This document shows, one piece after another, positions 45,386-57,030 of a stretch of 64,000 bases of DNA. The notes under the pieces were generated by a model that was not told the origin of the DNA, did no database searches, and saw only the letters and a list, made by a program, of their open reading frames with translations. The stretch covers positions 40,849,030 to 40,913,029 of the forward strand of contig CM020618.1 of assembly GCA_009829735.1 (NCBI GenBank). Reading direction: 5' to 3'. Within the stretch, counting starts at the first letter, position 1. The number at the start of each line of letters is the position of its first letter. Origin of the DNA: Pyropia yezoensis (taxonomy: Eukaryota; Rhodophyta; Bangiophyceae; Bangiales; Bangiaceae). Both the position numbers and the translations under genes were made by a program.

Positions 45386-46722
45386 TCACTGCCACGCCGC
45401 CAGCTGCGCGTCGCTCATATGCACAAGCTCCTCTGGGTCCAACACCCCCCCCACCACCGCCGCCCGCAGCCGCGCCCCCCCCCGCAACGCCGCGTACAGG
45501 CGGCGGGCCACCACACGGTAGGCGCCCCGAAAGGGCGCCGCCGCCCCCACCGCCGCCTCGACGCGGAGGGCGACGGCGACGGCGCCCGTCGCGGCCGCCA
45601 CCGCCGCGCGGCCGCCCCCGCGCTCCGCCCCTGTGACGGCCGTGTGGTAGGTGTGGGCGGGGTGGGGGAAGGGGCCCAGCCAGGCGTCCATCTGGGCCGT
45701 CCACAGCGCCGCGGCGGGGGGGGACTGGGGGCGCGCCTCCTCCGGGTCGGCGGCCGCCGCCGCCACCGCCGACGGGGCGGCGCGACCGCCGCCGCCGCCG
45801 TCGCCGCCGCCGCCGCCGCCGCCGCCTTTGGCCGACTCTGGGGACTGCTCATCAATCTCGCCGTCGGACATGGCGACGGGGCTGGGGGCGGGTGGGGGGA
45901 AGACAAAGGCCGGCCGGTGGGAGGCGGAGGAGGAGGACGACGACGACGACGACGAGCCCGTCGACGCTGACGTTGCGGGCGACGACGCGCTGCTCGCCGA
46001 AGAGGGGGTGGTGTAGGCGGGGGAGGCGCCCAGGCTCAACGGCGCCCCTGCGGCCGCCCCTTGCGCCGCCGCCACCGCCGCCGCCGCCACCGCTGCCGCT
46101 GCCGGCTGCCGTGGCCGCCTCGGGAGGCGCCGCCGCGGCGGCGGCAGCCCCGTGCCCACCCCCGACGAGCCCGTCGACAGGGAGCTGCTCGACGCGGACG
46201 ATGCCGACAGGGCGCTGCTGCTCACGGGCGACAGGGCCCGCCGCCGGGGTCGCCCGCCACCACCGCCTCTGCCGCTACTGTCGCCGCCGCCGCCGCCGCC
46301 GCCGCCGTGGCCATTGGCGACGCCGCTCTCCCGGCCGCCGCCACCGCCACCGCCGCCGCCGTACGCCAAAGAGGACGACGAGGAGTGGGACACGCCGTCG
46401 GCCACCACTGCGGCGGCGGGCGCTGTGGGAAAGACCCCAGGGGGGGCCCCGTCGTCGGTGGGGGAGGCGGATGCGGCGGCGGCCGCCGCGGTCGCGGCAG
46501 GCCCTCGGCGGCGGTGCTTGCGCCGCGGCCCCGCCCCCGCACCCGCCGCTGCGGTCGGGGACCCCTCTGGGCGGCGGCGGCGGCGGCGCCCCCCACTCCC
46601 GCCCCCCCCCCCCCCCCCCCGCTGCCATCGTCGGCCGACGAGGCGGCACCCCCCCCCCCCCCCCACCGCCCACCCCCCCCGCCGCTTGGCGGTCGCGCCC
46701 CCCCCCCCCCCCCCCAGGCGCC

Positions 46723-46762
<40 letters not shown>

Positions 46763-47122
46763 GGCGGCGGCCCCCCCCGCGTCCATGACCGCAGCGTACC
46801 GGGCGGCAACGGCCGGGTGGCGCCCCCCCACCGCCAGGTTGTACGCCTTCTTCTGCAGCGCCCGCAGCGACCGGGGCGGCCCGCCGAGGCGCGCCCACAC
46901 CCCCGCCCAGTCGCCCCACCGGTGGAGGACGACCGCCGCGGCGAGCGCCTCCGCCTCGGCGGTCGACCAGACGCGGCGGGAGCTGGAGCCGGGGGGGGGC
47001 GGGCTCCACGTTGGTCGCTTGTCGCCATAGCCTGCGTGGGGGGAGGGGGGAGGGGGCGGCGGCGTGAGCGTGCCGGGGGGGCGGGGGGGAAAGGGCGGAC
47101 CACCGCCGGGGGGGGGGGACGT

Positions 47123-47160
<38 letters not shown>

Positions 47161-47662
47161 TGCCGACGCGGCCAGAGCCCCCCAGGCCCGCGGGGGACGG
47201 GGAGGGCGACGCGCCCACCCGATACCGGGGCGCGGCCGCCCACGGGTCCCCCCCCGGGGGCAACGCGGGCGACGGCTCCCGCGGCGGCGGCGACGGCGCC
47301 ACCGCCGCCCGCACCTCTGCCGCCGACAGGGTGATGACGCAAAAGACGGGCTGCGGCGCGGGGGTGCACGCCAGAGGGGAGCCGCCGCCGCCGCCGCCGC
47401 GGCCGACAGCCGCCGTCGCCTCCCCCCCAGCCGCCCCCGCCGACACCGCCTTGGCCGCCAGGGACGACGCCGCCGACGCCGGCGGCGGCGGCGGCAGCGG
47501 CGGCGGCGGCGGCGGCGGCGGCGGTGGCACCCCCCCCTTTGATGGCGGCACCACGGCCGCCGCGGCCGGCGGCGGCGGCGGCGGCGCCGTCTGCGCCACT
47601 GGGCCCTTCCCTTCCGTCTTGGCCACCGTCGGCCCCGCCGTTTGGGCCACCGGGCCTTGCAT
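45386..47662 (-). CDS. Myb/SANT and TFIIS central-domain-like nuclear protein
   Basis: From ATG at 47662 the product is 758 residues. A Myb/SANT-like repeat lies at about 228-280 (RRVWSTAEAEALAAAV ... WGDWAGVWARLGG ... LRALQKKAYNLA), with the spaced Trp residues typical of the fold. The last ~100 residues match a TFIIS central domain (TFS2M): ALRVEAAV, then YRVVARRLYAALRGG, LRAAVVGGVLDPEELVHMS. Such domains bind RNA polymerase II or chromatin, so a nuclear transcription or chromatin role is inferred. The linkers are extreme Gly, Ala, Pro and Ser homopolymers. The frame is also open upstream to 48265 but without convincing sequence, so the ATG before QGPVAQTAG was chosen. It is divergent to the Patched-like gene. 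The zinc ribbon of true TFIIS is absent. Confidence 0.72.
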
Positions 47663-48869
47663 TTGCGCGCCCCCCCCCGCAGTTCCCCCACCGCCACAAT
47701 GGGAAGGAGGGGGAAGGAGGGTGGGGGGGGAAGGTGAGTGGGCGCGACGTGCGCGCGCGCCGGGGATAAAAAGAAGGGGGTGGGGAGGGGGGCGGGGGGG
47801 GGTGGGTGTGGGCGGTGGCGTCCCACACACGCCCACCACTACGGCAGGACGCGGCCACCGGTAACGGCGAGTAGCCGTGCTACGGGCTGCCCGCGCGCGT
47901 GGTAGCCGTGGGGTGGGGAGGGGGGGGTGGAGGGGGGTGGCGTCGCGACGGCCAGCGGTCGGAGGCGGCGGGCGGCTTGCGTGGCCGGACGCGGCGAAGG
48001 GGAAAGCCAAGGAGTATGTACATACTGTACGGTACAAGAATCTGTACAGTTCCGGTACTGGCACCACATGATTCGTCCACTTTTTTCTGACCAAAGACCA
48101 CCACGACAGACGCGCCATAATTGGGGTCATGAAAACATAAAAGTGGGTTTCCCAGCCAGTCACAGACTTACACGTGTCTCTCAAAGATTGAATAAAGAAA
48201 CCCAGCAGCACACCTTTACTGGCGGTGGTTGCAGTCAAGATGCGGCGCTTCACCGACTGCGACACGCACTGCGCTTGTCAGCAAAATTCAAAGCAGTAGA
48301 GTACACGGTCATCTCTGGCAGCTCGGCCCAGCGGTAGCAGCGGCGGCCCGCGTCTATCACCTTCAACGCGCCCGTTGCACCAACCAGCAGCGCAGGGGCA
48401 TCTGAAGGAGCCGCTGACTGTCGGAGCAGCGGTCGGGGAGCGGGCCGCGCGCGAGGGCGTCTGGCAAGCGGCCGACTGTCGGAGAAGCTGTAGCGGAAGC
48501 GGCGTCTCTCCGGGACAGCTGGATGAGTGGCCTCGCCCACTGTCGGCTGGGAGGGGCAGCAGAACGTCGTCGCGGGGCGTGACGAGGCCACCATTGGCTG
48601 CGTCGGGGGGAAGAGGTGCCGGCCGCAGAGGGGGATGGCAGGGCGACCGGGCAGATGCGCAGGGGTGAACAGTCGCGCAGGGCATGCTGTTCGGTGGTTG
48701 ATTGCGTTGCTGGCTTACAATGAGGGGCCGCATGGGGCTGCACGTGAAGGCGGGGAGTACACCATTGCTGTGGCACACTGCCCCTCTTGAGTGGAGGCGG
48801 TGCTAGCCACCTGCGCCGGTCGCGGCGGCGCCTTCGCTAGTGGCCGCAGCGGCGGTGGAGCGGGGGGCC
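47663..48869. promoter_or_regulatory. divergent intergenic region between the Myb/TFIIS-like and Patched-like genes
   Basis: A 1.2-kb region that must hold both promoters. A cluster of GTAC words at 48015-48060 (GTACATACTGTACGGTAC, then CTGTACAG) forms overlapping palindromes. G-rich runs lie at 47700-47950. No clear TATA box for either gene. Confidence 0.45.
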
Positions 48870-51800
48870 ATGGACGTCCCTAGCAGCGGCGGCCGGGGTC
48901 GCAGCCCCAGCAACGACGACGACGCAAACGCGGATGGCCACGATGTGAGGGACCCCGCTGGCGGCGGCACGGCGTTGGCGCACCCCGCCGCCGCTCGAGG
49001 CGGCGCCGACGGCCGCGCCGACGCGGCCGGCGCCGACGCTGGCGGTAGCGGCGTGGATGGGGCCGACGCTCACGGCGCCAGCGTTGGGGTGGACCCGTGC
49101 CCCCCCCCCCAAACGGCGGCGGCGGCGCCCCCCGCGCGGCATCGGGGGGTGCTGGCGTCTGCGGCGCTGCGGGTGGAGCTGGCCCTGCGGGCCACCTTTT
49201 ATGCTGCGGGATTGGCGGCCGGCCGCCGCCCCGCGGCGACGGTGCTGGCAGCGCTGGCGGTCGCCGCCGCCGCCGCGGTGGGGCTCCTCCGCTTCTCCAC
49301 AGAGACCCGCTCCGCCCACCTGTGGCTGCCGCAGGGCACGGCGGCGCTGCGGGACGGCGCGCGGGTGGAGGCGGCGTACGGGCGGGAGCGCCTGTCGCCG
49401 GTGCTGCTGGTGACCGCCCCGGGGGGGGGGGACGTGGCGACGCGGGCGGGGCTGAGGGGAATGGCCGCCCTCATCCGTGCCGCCACCCAGGTGGCGGGCT
49501 ACGAGGCCGTATGTGCGCGGGCGGTGGTGGGCCGCCCGGCGCTCGGCGGCGCCCGCCGGGGCCCGTGCGTTACTGTCACGCCGCTGGGGGCTTTTGTCAA
49601 CGCCTCGATGCTGCGGTTGGATGCGGGCGGAGGTGCGGCCGGGCCGCCGGCCACGCTGCTGGTCGCCGCGGCCGAAGCGCGCCTCGCAGGCCTGTCACTG
49701 GGGGCCGTCAAGGCCACCCTGGCGGGCGATGGGAGCGGCGGGCTGGCCTCGTGGGACGGCCACCGTCTGCTCCAAGCCGACTGGGTGGGCGGCGGCCGCG
49801 AAGCAGGCGCCACATTTTCCGCCACCTCCATGGTCGTTCGGCTGCTGTTGGCGGCGGGCACCCCCCCTGGAAAGGCGGCCGCGTTTGAGGAGGCGTGGAC
49901 GAGGCAGCTGCTGGCGCCCGACGCTCCCCCCGTGGATGGTGCGACGGGGGTGGTTTCCTGGGTGGGGGAGTCCGAGTGGGCGTCGCTAACCGCCTTTCAG
50001 GCCGCCCTCACGGCCGACGTGCCCCTCTTTGTGGTCGGCGCCACCGTGCTGGCGGTCTACGTGGTGACCTTTTTCGGCGACTTCCACTCGCTGCGCTCGC
50101 GGGCGGCCGTGGGCGCCGGCGCGCTGCTGTCGGTGGCGCTCGCGACGGTGTCGGCATACGGGGTGGCGTCGGCGGCTGGGCTCTTTTACGGGCCTGTGCA
50201 CTCGCTGCTGCCGCTGCTGCTGCTGGGGATTGGCGTTGACGATGCGTTTATTGTCGCGCAAGCGCTCGATGACGGGCGGGTTGGCGCCGGCAGGAGAGAT
50301 GGTGCTGGCGGCAATGAGAGTGACTGTGGGAGCAACGAACAAGCCGTCACTGACTCTCCCGGTGCTATTAATGCCAGCGACGGTAGCGGTGGCGATAGCG
50401 ACAGTGGCAGCGACGGCAGCGACGGCTGGGGCCGCGGCAGTGGCGTTCATGAAAACGACAGCTCGGCGGTACGGGTGGCGCGGGCGGTGAGCACGGCGGG
50501 CACCTCCATCTTTGTCACCTCTGTGACCAACGTGGCGGTCTTTGCCTTTTCCGCTTCCACCCGCCTGCCCGCACTGCGGTCATTCTGCTGGTGGGCCGCC
50601 CTGGGCGTCGCGTTTGACTTTGTCTTTACCCTCCTGTTCCTCGTGCCCCTGCTGGTGCTGGACGAGCGCCGCATGGCCGCCCGCCGCCGTGACGGGTACT
50701 GCTGCTGGACGCTGGCGCCGCCGCGGGTGGTGGCCAAGGCCACCAACGTGTGTGGGCTGCCGTCCGAGGTCGTACGGCGGGCGCTGCGCGACCACGTCGC
50801 TCCGGTCGTCCTGCACCGGGTCGGCCGGTGGATTGTGCTGGCGGCCTTTGCAGCTGCCGCTGTCGTGGGCGCCATTGGCACCGCCCGGCTGCGGCTGAAC
50901 GACCAGTTCCACCGCTACATCCCCGCTGACAGCACGACGGGCCTCTTCCTAGCCGCCTACGAGCGCCAGTTTGGTCACCGTGTGACGGTGGGGGTCTTTG
51001 TCGGCGCCATTGACTACCCGGCCGCCACGTCGCAGCGGGCGCTGGCAGCCTTGTGCGGCGTCGGCGGGCGGGTCGCCACCAGCGCGTACGCCGAGCCGGG
51101 GGGGGTGGACTGCTGGTACACGGCGCTGCGCGCCTGGGGGGGGCTCCCCGACGCTTCGGCCGCCGCGGCCGGGTCCGTGGTCTTTCCCCGCGACCGCTTC
51201 TACCCGGCGCTCGAGGCGTTTTTGACAGCCGACGCGGGGCGGCGGTACCGTGGGGACCTGGTGTGGGCACTCCCGTCCACGGCGGTGCGTAACGGCGGCG
51301 GCGGCGCCCGCAACGGCACGTCCGACAATGGCGCGGCGCGGACGCTCCGCGTGTCGCGCTTCACCGCCCTCCAGCGGCTGACCGACTCGAACGAGGGGAT
51401 GGTGGCGGCGATGCGCGCCTTCCGGCGGGCGGTGGCGGGCTCCCCCCTGGGCCCCGCCGCCTGGGCCTACACCCGGTCCTTCCAGTTTACCGAGCAGCAG
51501 GCGGTGCTCCGGCGGGAGGCGCTCGGCGCCATTGGGTGCTCCCTCGCCCTCGTCCTTGTCGCGTCCCTGCTCGTTGGCCACCCCACCGCGGCGGTGGTGA
51601 CGCTGTCGTCCGTGGCCGGCACGGCGCTCAACGTGCTGGGCGTGCTCCACTTTTCGGGCGTCGGCATCAATGGCGTGTCGGTCCTCGGCATGAGCCTCGT
51701 GGTGGGGATGAGCGTGGACCACTCGGCGCACGTTGCCCGCGCCTACTGCATGGAAGAAGGCGGAGGAGGTGGGGGGTGGCGGGGCGAGGCGGGGGGGGGG

Positions 51801-52094
51801 CGCCGGCAGCGGGCGGCCGGCGCCATGGCCGCCGTGGGCCCCCCCGTGGTGCACGCCGCCGCGTCGACGGCGCTGTCGGTGGTGTGGCTGGCAGCCGCCT
51901 CGTCGTTTGCGGCGCGCGTTTTCTTCCGCGTCCTCTTCCCGCTGGTCCTCCTCTCCGCCGCCCATGGCCTCCTCTACACCCCCGTCGTGCTGTCCCTGCT
52001 CGGGCCGCCCCCGTTCTTCCACACCCCCGCCGAGCGTGACGCCGCGCAGGGCGCGATGGAGCGCCGCGCCGCCGCCGCGTCGTGGGGAGTTGGA

Positions 52095-52144
<50 letters not shown>

Positions 52145-52301
52145 GGGAGGGGCGGGGGGAGGGGCGGAGCGGCGCCACCGCCGCCGTGCGCGACGCCGAC
52201 GGCAATGGGCGTGGCGGGGAGCTGCTGCCGGGGGGGGCCGCTCCCCAGGGGGCGCCGCCGCCACGGCCGACGCGGGCGGCTGCGGTGGGGCCTCGGCGTA
52301 G
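48870..52301 (+). CDS. Patched/NPC1-like sterol-sensing-domain membrane protein
   Basis: ATG at 48870 gives 1,143 residues; an in-frame GTG at 48840 is less likely. This is an RND-superfamily membrane transporter, known to move sterols or other lipids. After a disordered N-terminus, TM1 lies at about 121-140. A luminal domain is followed by a sterol-sensing domain at about 376-600, with the conserved GVDDAF at 455-460 and the typical SIFVTSVTNVAVFAF and ALRSFCWWAALGVAF helices. The second half has TM7 at about 653 (RWIVLAAFAAAAVV), a second luminal domain and a second bundle at about 882-1045, with GMSVDH at 946-951 matching the second RND Asp motif. Odd features: an acidic Ser/Gly/Asp-rich insert of ~65 residues (466-530) directly after the GVDD helix, and a poly-Gly tail coded by a (GGC)n run at 52094-52143. 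No introns are needed. Confidence 0.92.
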
Positions 52302-54527
52302 CGCACCGACGCGGCCCGAGGGGGAGCCCCGCTCGCGGTCGCCCACGGCAGGGCCGCTGCCCCCGCGGGGATGACGTTTAGGTACACAGACCTAGAATGT
52401 TTCCTTTCTCTTTTTTTTTTTCCAAACCAGTGCCGCGATGATGGAAAGCGAGCAAGCGACCAACGCAACGCGGGCCAGGCGACGACAGCCACCTCCCGCA
52501 CCCCTGCCGCCGCAGCGAAACGGGAGGAGCCAAAAAAAAGAGAGGGAAAAAGAGAGAGAAAAAAAAAAATGGGGCTGGAAGCAGCCAAAGCCAACGCCGA
52601 CGGCCGGCCGGCCAGGGCGCGCGCGAGTCCGACACGGGTCCGCCCCCCCCCCCACAACCCCCCTACGAGCGAGCTGCGCCCTCCCCCCCCATCCCGACAC
52701 ATCCCACGTGCCCCCCCCCGGGTCTATCAATAGACCACCCGGCGAATGGGAGCGTCGGGGATCCACGCCTTGCACGCCGGCTCCTCAATCGTAGCGCACC
52801 ACCGCCTGGCCGGTGGGGCTCTCCACCGCAAGGCGGCCACGAACTTCCGAGGCGCGCGAGTCGACGCCGAGGCCCGGCGCCAGCACCGAGCCGTTCACCT
52901 CTGTGTCCCGCAGCCGCAGGGAGTCACCCCCACAGTACGAGTGGAGGGTGTGTGGCGGCGTCGAGGGTGGCTATGTCCACCCCCGCCCACGACGTGGACC
53001 GAAAAAAATAGTTGAAGACCACCCGCCGCCGCCACACTAGGTCGCAAAGCATCCCAGGACGTTGACCGGGCAACGCTCACGCCCCAGCCTCTCAGGGCAA
53101 TCCCCCCCGCCGGCCAGTCCCCTTCCCACCCCACCCACCCCGAGACGTTTCCCTTCCGCCCTACCGGCGCAGTCCCCCTCCTGCCTCTCGCCCTTCCCCC
53201 CCCCCCACGCTCCCTCTCCCGCCGGCGGCACAGCTGGGCGCCCTGTGGATGTCAGGCGACGAGGTGTCGCGGATGCTGTGGACAGTGCACCCGGGGATGA
53301 CGTATAAGTACATGGGGTGTCCCTGAACTGGGGTGTCCCTGAACGAGCGGGTGGCCACTGCCGTTGGAGTCCACGCGCAAATATGCAGTGGAAAAAGTAC
53401 AGACATACGACCCCCGCCCCACACTGCAGCGCTGTGCCCCCTAAACCGTCGTCGCGGATTTCCCACTTCAGCGTTGTAATATACTTGCGTGTCGCCTTGC
53501 GCACCCTCCCACAGCTACCGCTGGCCCACATTTTGGGTCTAAAATCACGCAAGCGCTTGCACGCACGGGCAGGGGATCGCTGCGGGCATGCGCTTTTATA
53601 CTAGAAGATAGGTCGTGGCTGACTCTTCACATCCATCTCGTCGGGGCATGTCGCAGTCGTCCTTTTCGTCTACGTGCAAGCGCTCGTAAAAGCGTGCAGA
53701 AATGTCGCTGCAAGCTCTTGCGCAGTTTGATCAAGCTTGAGCACGCGTTTTGTGGGACGTGGCCTGCACCGCCACTTGCTGCTCCCTGCGAGATATTGTA
53801 ATTCGCAAAAAAGAACCGAGGCGTCGACGAGCATTTTTGGTGGAGTCCAGTCGCCAGCACGCTCGGGGAGAGAGGGGCGGGAGGCTGGCTGAGCGCGTTG
53901 TGATTGGGCGGGGGCGAGGAGTAAGGGCTCAGAGCTCTGATGAGAGGCCACCGGTGTCTCTCGTCGCCACGGCTTGACGAACCTTGACCCGTACTTTCTT
54001 TCAACCGGGACACTTCTGTTGCCATTTCGTGCAGAAAAAAGGGGTGAACGGCTTCATTGCGAGCCGCTCATTGGAAGATGGCCGCGAATAAATTCGACGG
54101 TGGGAGGGAGATATACTGCGAGTCTTTGCTTTTCTTTTGCTCTGAGCAAGTTTTTGCACGAAATCAGCGCTGGCAAGCAACGTGGGGCACTTCAGACGGA
54201 GGTCATGGCAATTTTACAAGAAAAGCAATAGAATCCGGCCTTGCGCGCGACGACGGTTCAGTGGGACAGCGCTGCCCGGCCGGCCCCTCGTGAGCGGTCG
54301 ACACGGCCAAGAATCCCCGCCCGTGCCTGGCAAGGCAATCTGCACTGCAGGTAGGTACAGTACCTACGTGCCCGTCTGCTGCCAACCGGGGCAGCGACCT
54401 CCGCGGCGCCGCCCGCGGCGGGCACCGTCCGTCCCGGCCGACTCTTTTTGGAGTGCGCGCGGCGGCGCCCGCAGCGTCCGCCGCGGCCGTCGCGGCCGTG
54501 GCAGGCGCGTGAAGCGTTCAAGGGCGG
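52302..54527. other. intergenic region, 2.2 kb
   Basis: Holds T- and A/G-runs (52409-52420, 52533-52570) and a related motif in two places, GGGGATGACGTTTAGGTACA at 52366 and GGGGATGACGTATAAGTACA at 53291. A doubled GGGGTGTCCCTGAAC lies at 53316-53346, and an 8-bp-arm palindrome GTAGGTAC-A-GTACCTAC at 54351-54367. From 53500 to 54250 the base composition is more even. No gene was recognised. Confidence 0.5.
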
Positions 54528-55762
54528 CTAGGCCTGCGGGAACGCCCCACCCCGCACCATGGAGGGCACCCCGACCAGCCCCGCCGCCGCCGGTTGCGGT
54601 GGGTGCGGCGGCCACGCCGCCCCTGCCGCCGACGGTTGCAGGTAGTAGACCATCTCCGTCGGTACACCCGCCGACGGTCCGCCGGCTCCGCCGCCACTGC
54701 CATTGCCGCCGCCGCTGCCGCCGCCGCCGCAACCACCGCCACTGCCACCGCCACCGCCACCGTCACCGTCACCGCCATCACCACCATCGCCACCCCCACC
54801 CCCACCGCCGCCGCGTCGGGGCGCCGCCCGGTGCGCCGCCCGCCGGTGGACAACAAACGCCGCCGCCGCCGTTGCCGCCGCGGCCACCATCGCCGCGCAG
54901 ACCGCAATGCCCGTTACGGGGCCAGCCGACAGGCCGCCGCCGCCGCCGCCGCCGCCGCTGCCGTCCCCAGACCCTTGGGGCGACCCCCCCCCCGGCGCGG
55001 ACCGGGCACCGGCGGGCGCGCCCGGCGGCGTCGGCGGCGTCGTCGGCGCCGACGCGGAGCCCCGATACACACAATACAGCCCGCCGTCGGTGCCGTTCAA
55101 AATGAGGAAGTGCGGGCGGCCCGCCTCAAACTCAAGCACCCTCTTCTGCCCCGCCCTTCCAATGGTCGTCCTCGCCCATTCGCTCCCAAACAGCATCACC
55201 GCCGCCGCGTCCCACGGGGCCGTGGTGCCACACGTCCAGCTGTCCAGGCCGACGGCCACTGACTCGGACCAGTGCCGCCAGCCGCGCGTCTACTGGGTGG
55301 CGTTGAAGAGGTGGACCATATCGCTCAGGGAGAGGCTCTCCATAACGGACCCGATGAAAAGCGCCCGCGTGCGGAGGACCACCAGGCGGCCGCCCGTACA
55401 GCGGGAGCCCCCTTACCAGATGTGCTCCCGGGGGACTTCGGCCACCGCCATGGGGTCGATTCGCCAGGCACCTGGACGATGTCGCCAAGCGTCATCGACG
55501 AGGGACAGCCGGAAACGCCCCCAAAAACATTGTACGAGCCGGTTACGTTGGCGGGCGCCAGCTGCCGGGACACGGGGGGGGGGAAGCTGCCGACGGCAGT
55601 GTCGCCGTCGGCGCCCGCCAGGGCGAGGATGGGAGCACCCGCCGCCGCCACCGCCGCCGCCGCCGCTGCCGCCTCCGTCACCGCCAGCTGGGGCGGGAAG
55701 GCCAGGAGCGCCGCCACACCCGCGGCGGCGGCGATCAGCGATCGGCACCAAGGGTCCCTCAT
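54528..55762 (-). pseudogene. secreted or single-pass membrane protein, frame interrupted
   Basis: ATG at 55762 is followed by a signal-peptide-like stretch (SLIAAAAGVAALLAFPP), then an extracellular-looking region (LAPANVTGSYNVFGGVSG, with an NVT glycosylation site). The frame then changes between about 55490 and 55460. The new frame continues with ordinary protein (LVVLRTRALFIGSVMESL, DMVHLFNATQ, VMLFGSEWARTTIGRAG, RPHFLILNGTDGGLYCVYRG) but contains a TAA at 55413-55415 and a TAG at 55290-55292. A single transmembrane helix near residue ~280 and a Gly-rich tail follow, ending at 54528. GTAAGG at the TAA could be a splice donor, so unresolved introns are possible, but no acceptor restores all frames. 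No family is recognised. Confidence 0.5.
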
Positions 55763-56399
55763 GGCGATGGGGGGAGCGGAAAGGGGGGGGTGGCCGCCGC
55801 ACACGGGCGTCTGCTCCTCCCAGTCGACGAAAACGGAGGAGGGGTGGACCGGGAGGGCGGGGATGCCCACACCGTGGCGAGGTAGCGGAACTGCGGCGGC
55901 GCGGGGGGGGGGGGGGTGGGAAGGATGGCTGTGCAGGACGAGGACGTTTCGGGTCTTTGACAACTGGCAACGGCGCCGCGCCGCGTCGCGCGTCGAGGGG
56001 GGAAAGCGACACCCCCGCCCGCTGCTGCTCCGGGCCGCGTGGGTGGGCGGCTGCGCGCCCATTGCAGGAGGGTGATTAAACCAGTTCGAGTTCGCCCTTC
56101 GTTTGCACTGGTGAAATCGCTGTTCGCCCCACCTGCGATTCCAGCACCCCAATGAAGGTGAGTTCGCCTCTGATCAGTTGTCACGCACAGCTCGTGCGAT
56201 TTCCAGCCGCTACGTTGCGTCTGCGGCTCTCTGATTGCTGTACCTGAGCGCGCCAGGAACAGTCCCCCAGCGCCGTGGATAAATCGCGCATCGTAGTTAC
56301 GGGGAATGGAATGATGTCTACGAGGCTGGCGGGTGCGCGGATCGCCTGCGTTCTGGCGCGGGCCTTCCAGCGACCAGGTCATACACAGCTCGCCCAGCC
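55763..56399. other. intergenic, upstream of the membrane-protein gene
   Basis: Contains the presumed promoter of the minus-strand gene at 55762. Sequence from 56060 to 56330 is less GC-extreme. No TATA box or other gene could be identified. Confidence 0.4.
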
Positions 56400-57030
56400 G
56401 CCACCCCGCCGCTCCCCCCCCCCCCCCGCCGCGGGCGGGGGGCTGGTTTTCGGCGCCCGCCAGCTGCAGCGCCCCCGCCCCCCCCCCCCAGGCACCGCTG
56501 GCCGGTTTTTGGCGCGCGTCCGCCGCCCGCCGCCCCCCCCCGGGCGCTGCCGGGCGTGGCTCGCTTTTGGCGCGCCCGCCGCCCGCCCCCCCCCCCCGGG
56601 CGCTGCCGGGGGGGCTCGCTTCTCGCGCGCTCCCGCCGCCGCCGCGCCTGCCCCCCCCCCCCGGGCGCCCCTGGGGGGCCCTCGTTTCTTGTGCGCCCCG
56701 TCCGCCGCGGCTTCTGGCCTCCCCCCCCCGACGCCGCTGGTGGGGGCTCGGTTTTGGCGCGCGCCCGCCGCCGGGGCGCCTGGCCGCCCCCTCGGGCGCC
56801 GCTGGGGGGGGCTCGGTTTTGGCGCGCGCCCGCCACCGGGGCGCCTGGCCGCCCCCTCGGGCGCCGCTGGGGGGGTGGCTCGATTACGGCGCGCGCCTTC
56901 CGCCGGGGCGCCTGGCCGCCCCCTCGGGCGTCCCTGGGGGGGGCTCAATTTTGGCGCGCTTCCGCGGCCGCGGCGCCTGCCGTCCCCCCCCCCGGCGCCG
57001 CTGCATCTGGGGGGGGCTGGATTTGCCCGC
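56400..57030. repeat. ~65-bp tandem array, about nine to ten copies
   Basis: The block GGCTCGGTTTTGGCGCGCGC recurs, with variation, at about 56444, 56506, 56564, 56619, 56684, 56751, 56816, 56882, 56947 and 57016. Most spacings are 65-67 bp. Between them lie CGGGGCGCCTGGCCGCC-like blocks and C-runs. The four units from 56751 are the most alike. It lies about 430 bp left of element B. Confidence 0.8.

Noticed and set aside
46600-46760. Sequence artefact because of long C-runs
   Set aside because: The runs fall in the frame of poly-Gly linkers and the frame survives through them; run lengths may still be imprecise.
46061-47542. 493-residue plus-strand open frame
   Set aside because: It is the complement of the Myb/TFIIS-like gene in a pure G/C-rich stretch; Arg/Pro-rich translation with no domain.
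49057-52374. Several long alternative frames on both strands inside the Patched-like gene
   Set aside because: Only the 48870 frame gives the ordered membrane segments and family motifs; the others are shadows produced by high GC content.
53750-54293. Short plus-strand frames in the even-composition part of the intergenic region
   Set aside because: All under 90 residues, overlapping, with no motif; expected by chance in less GC-rich DNA.
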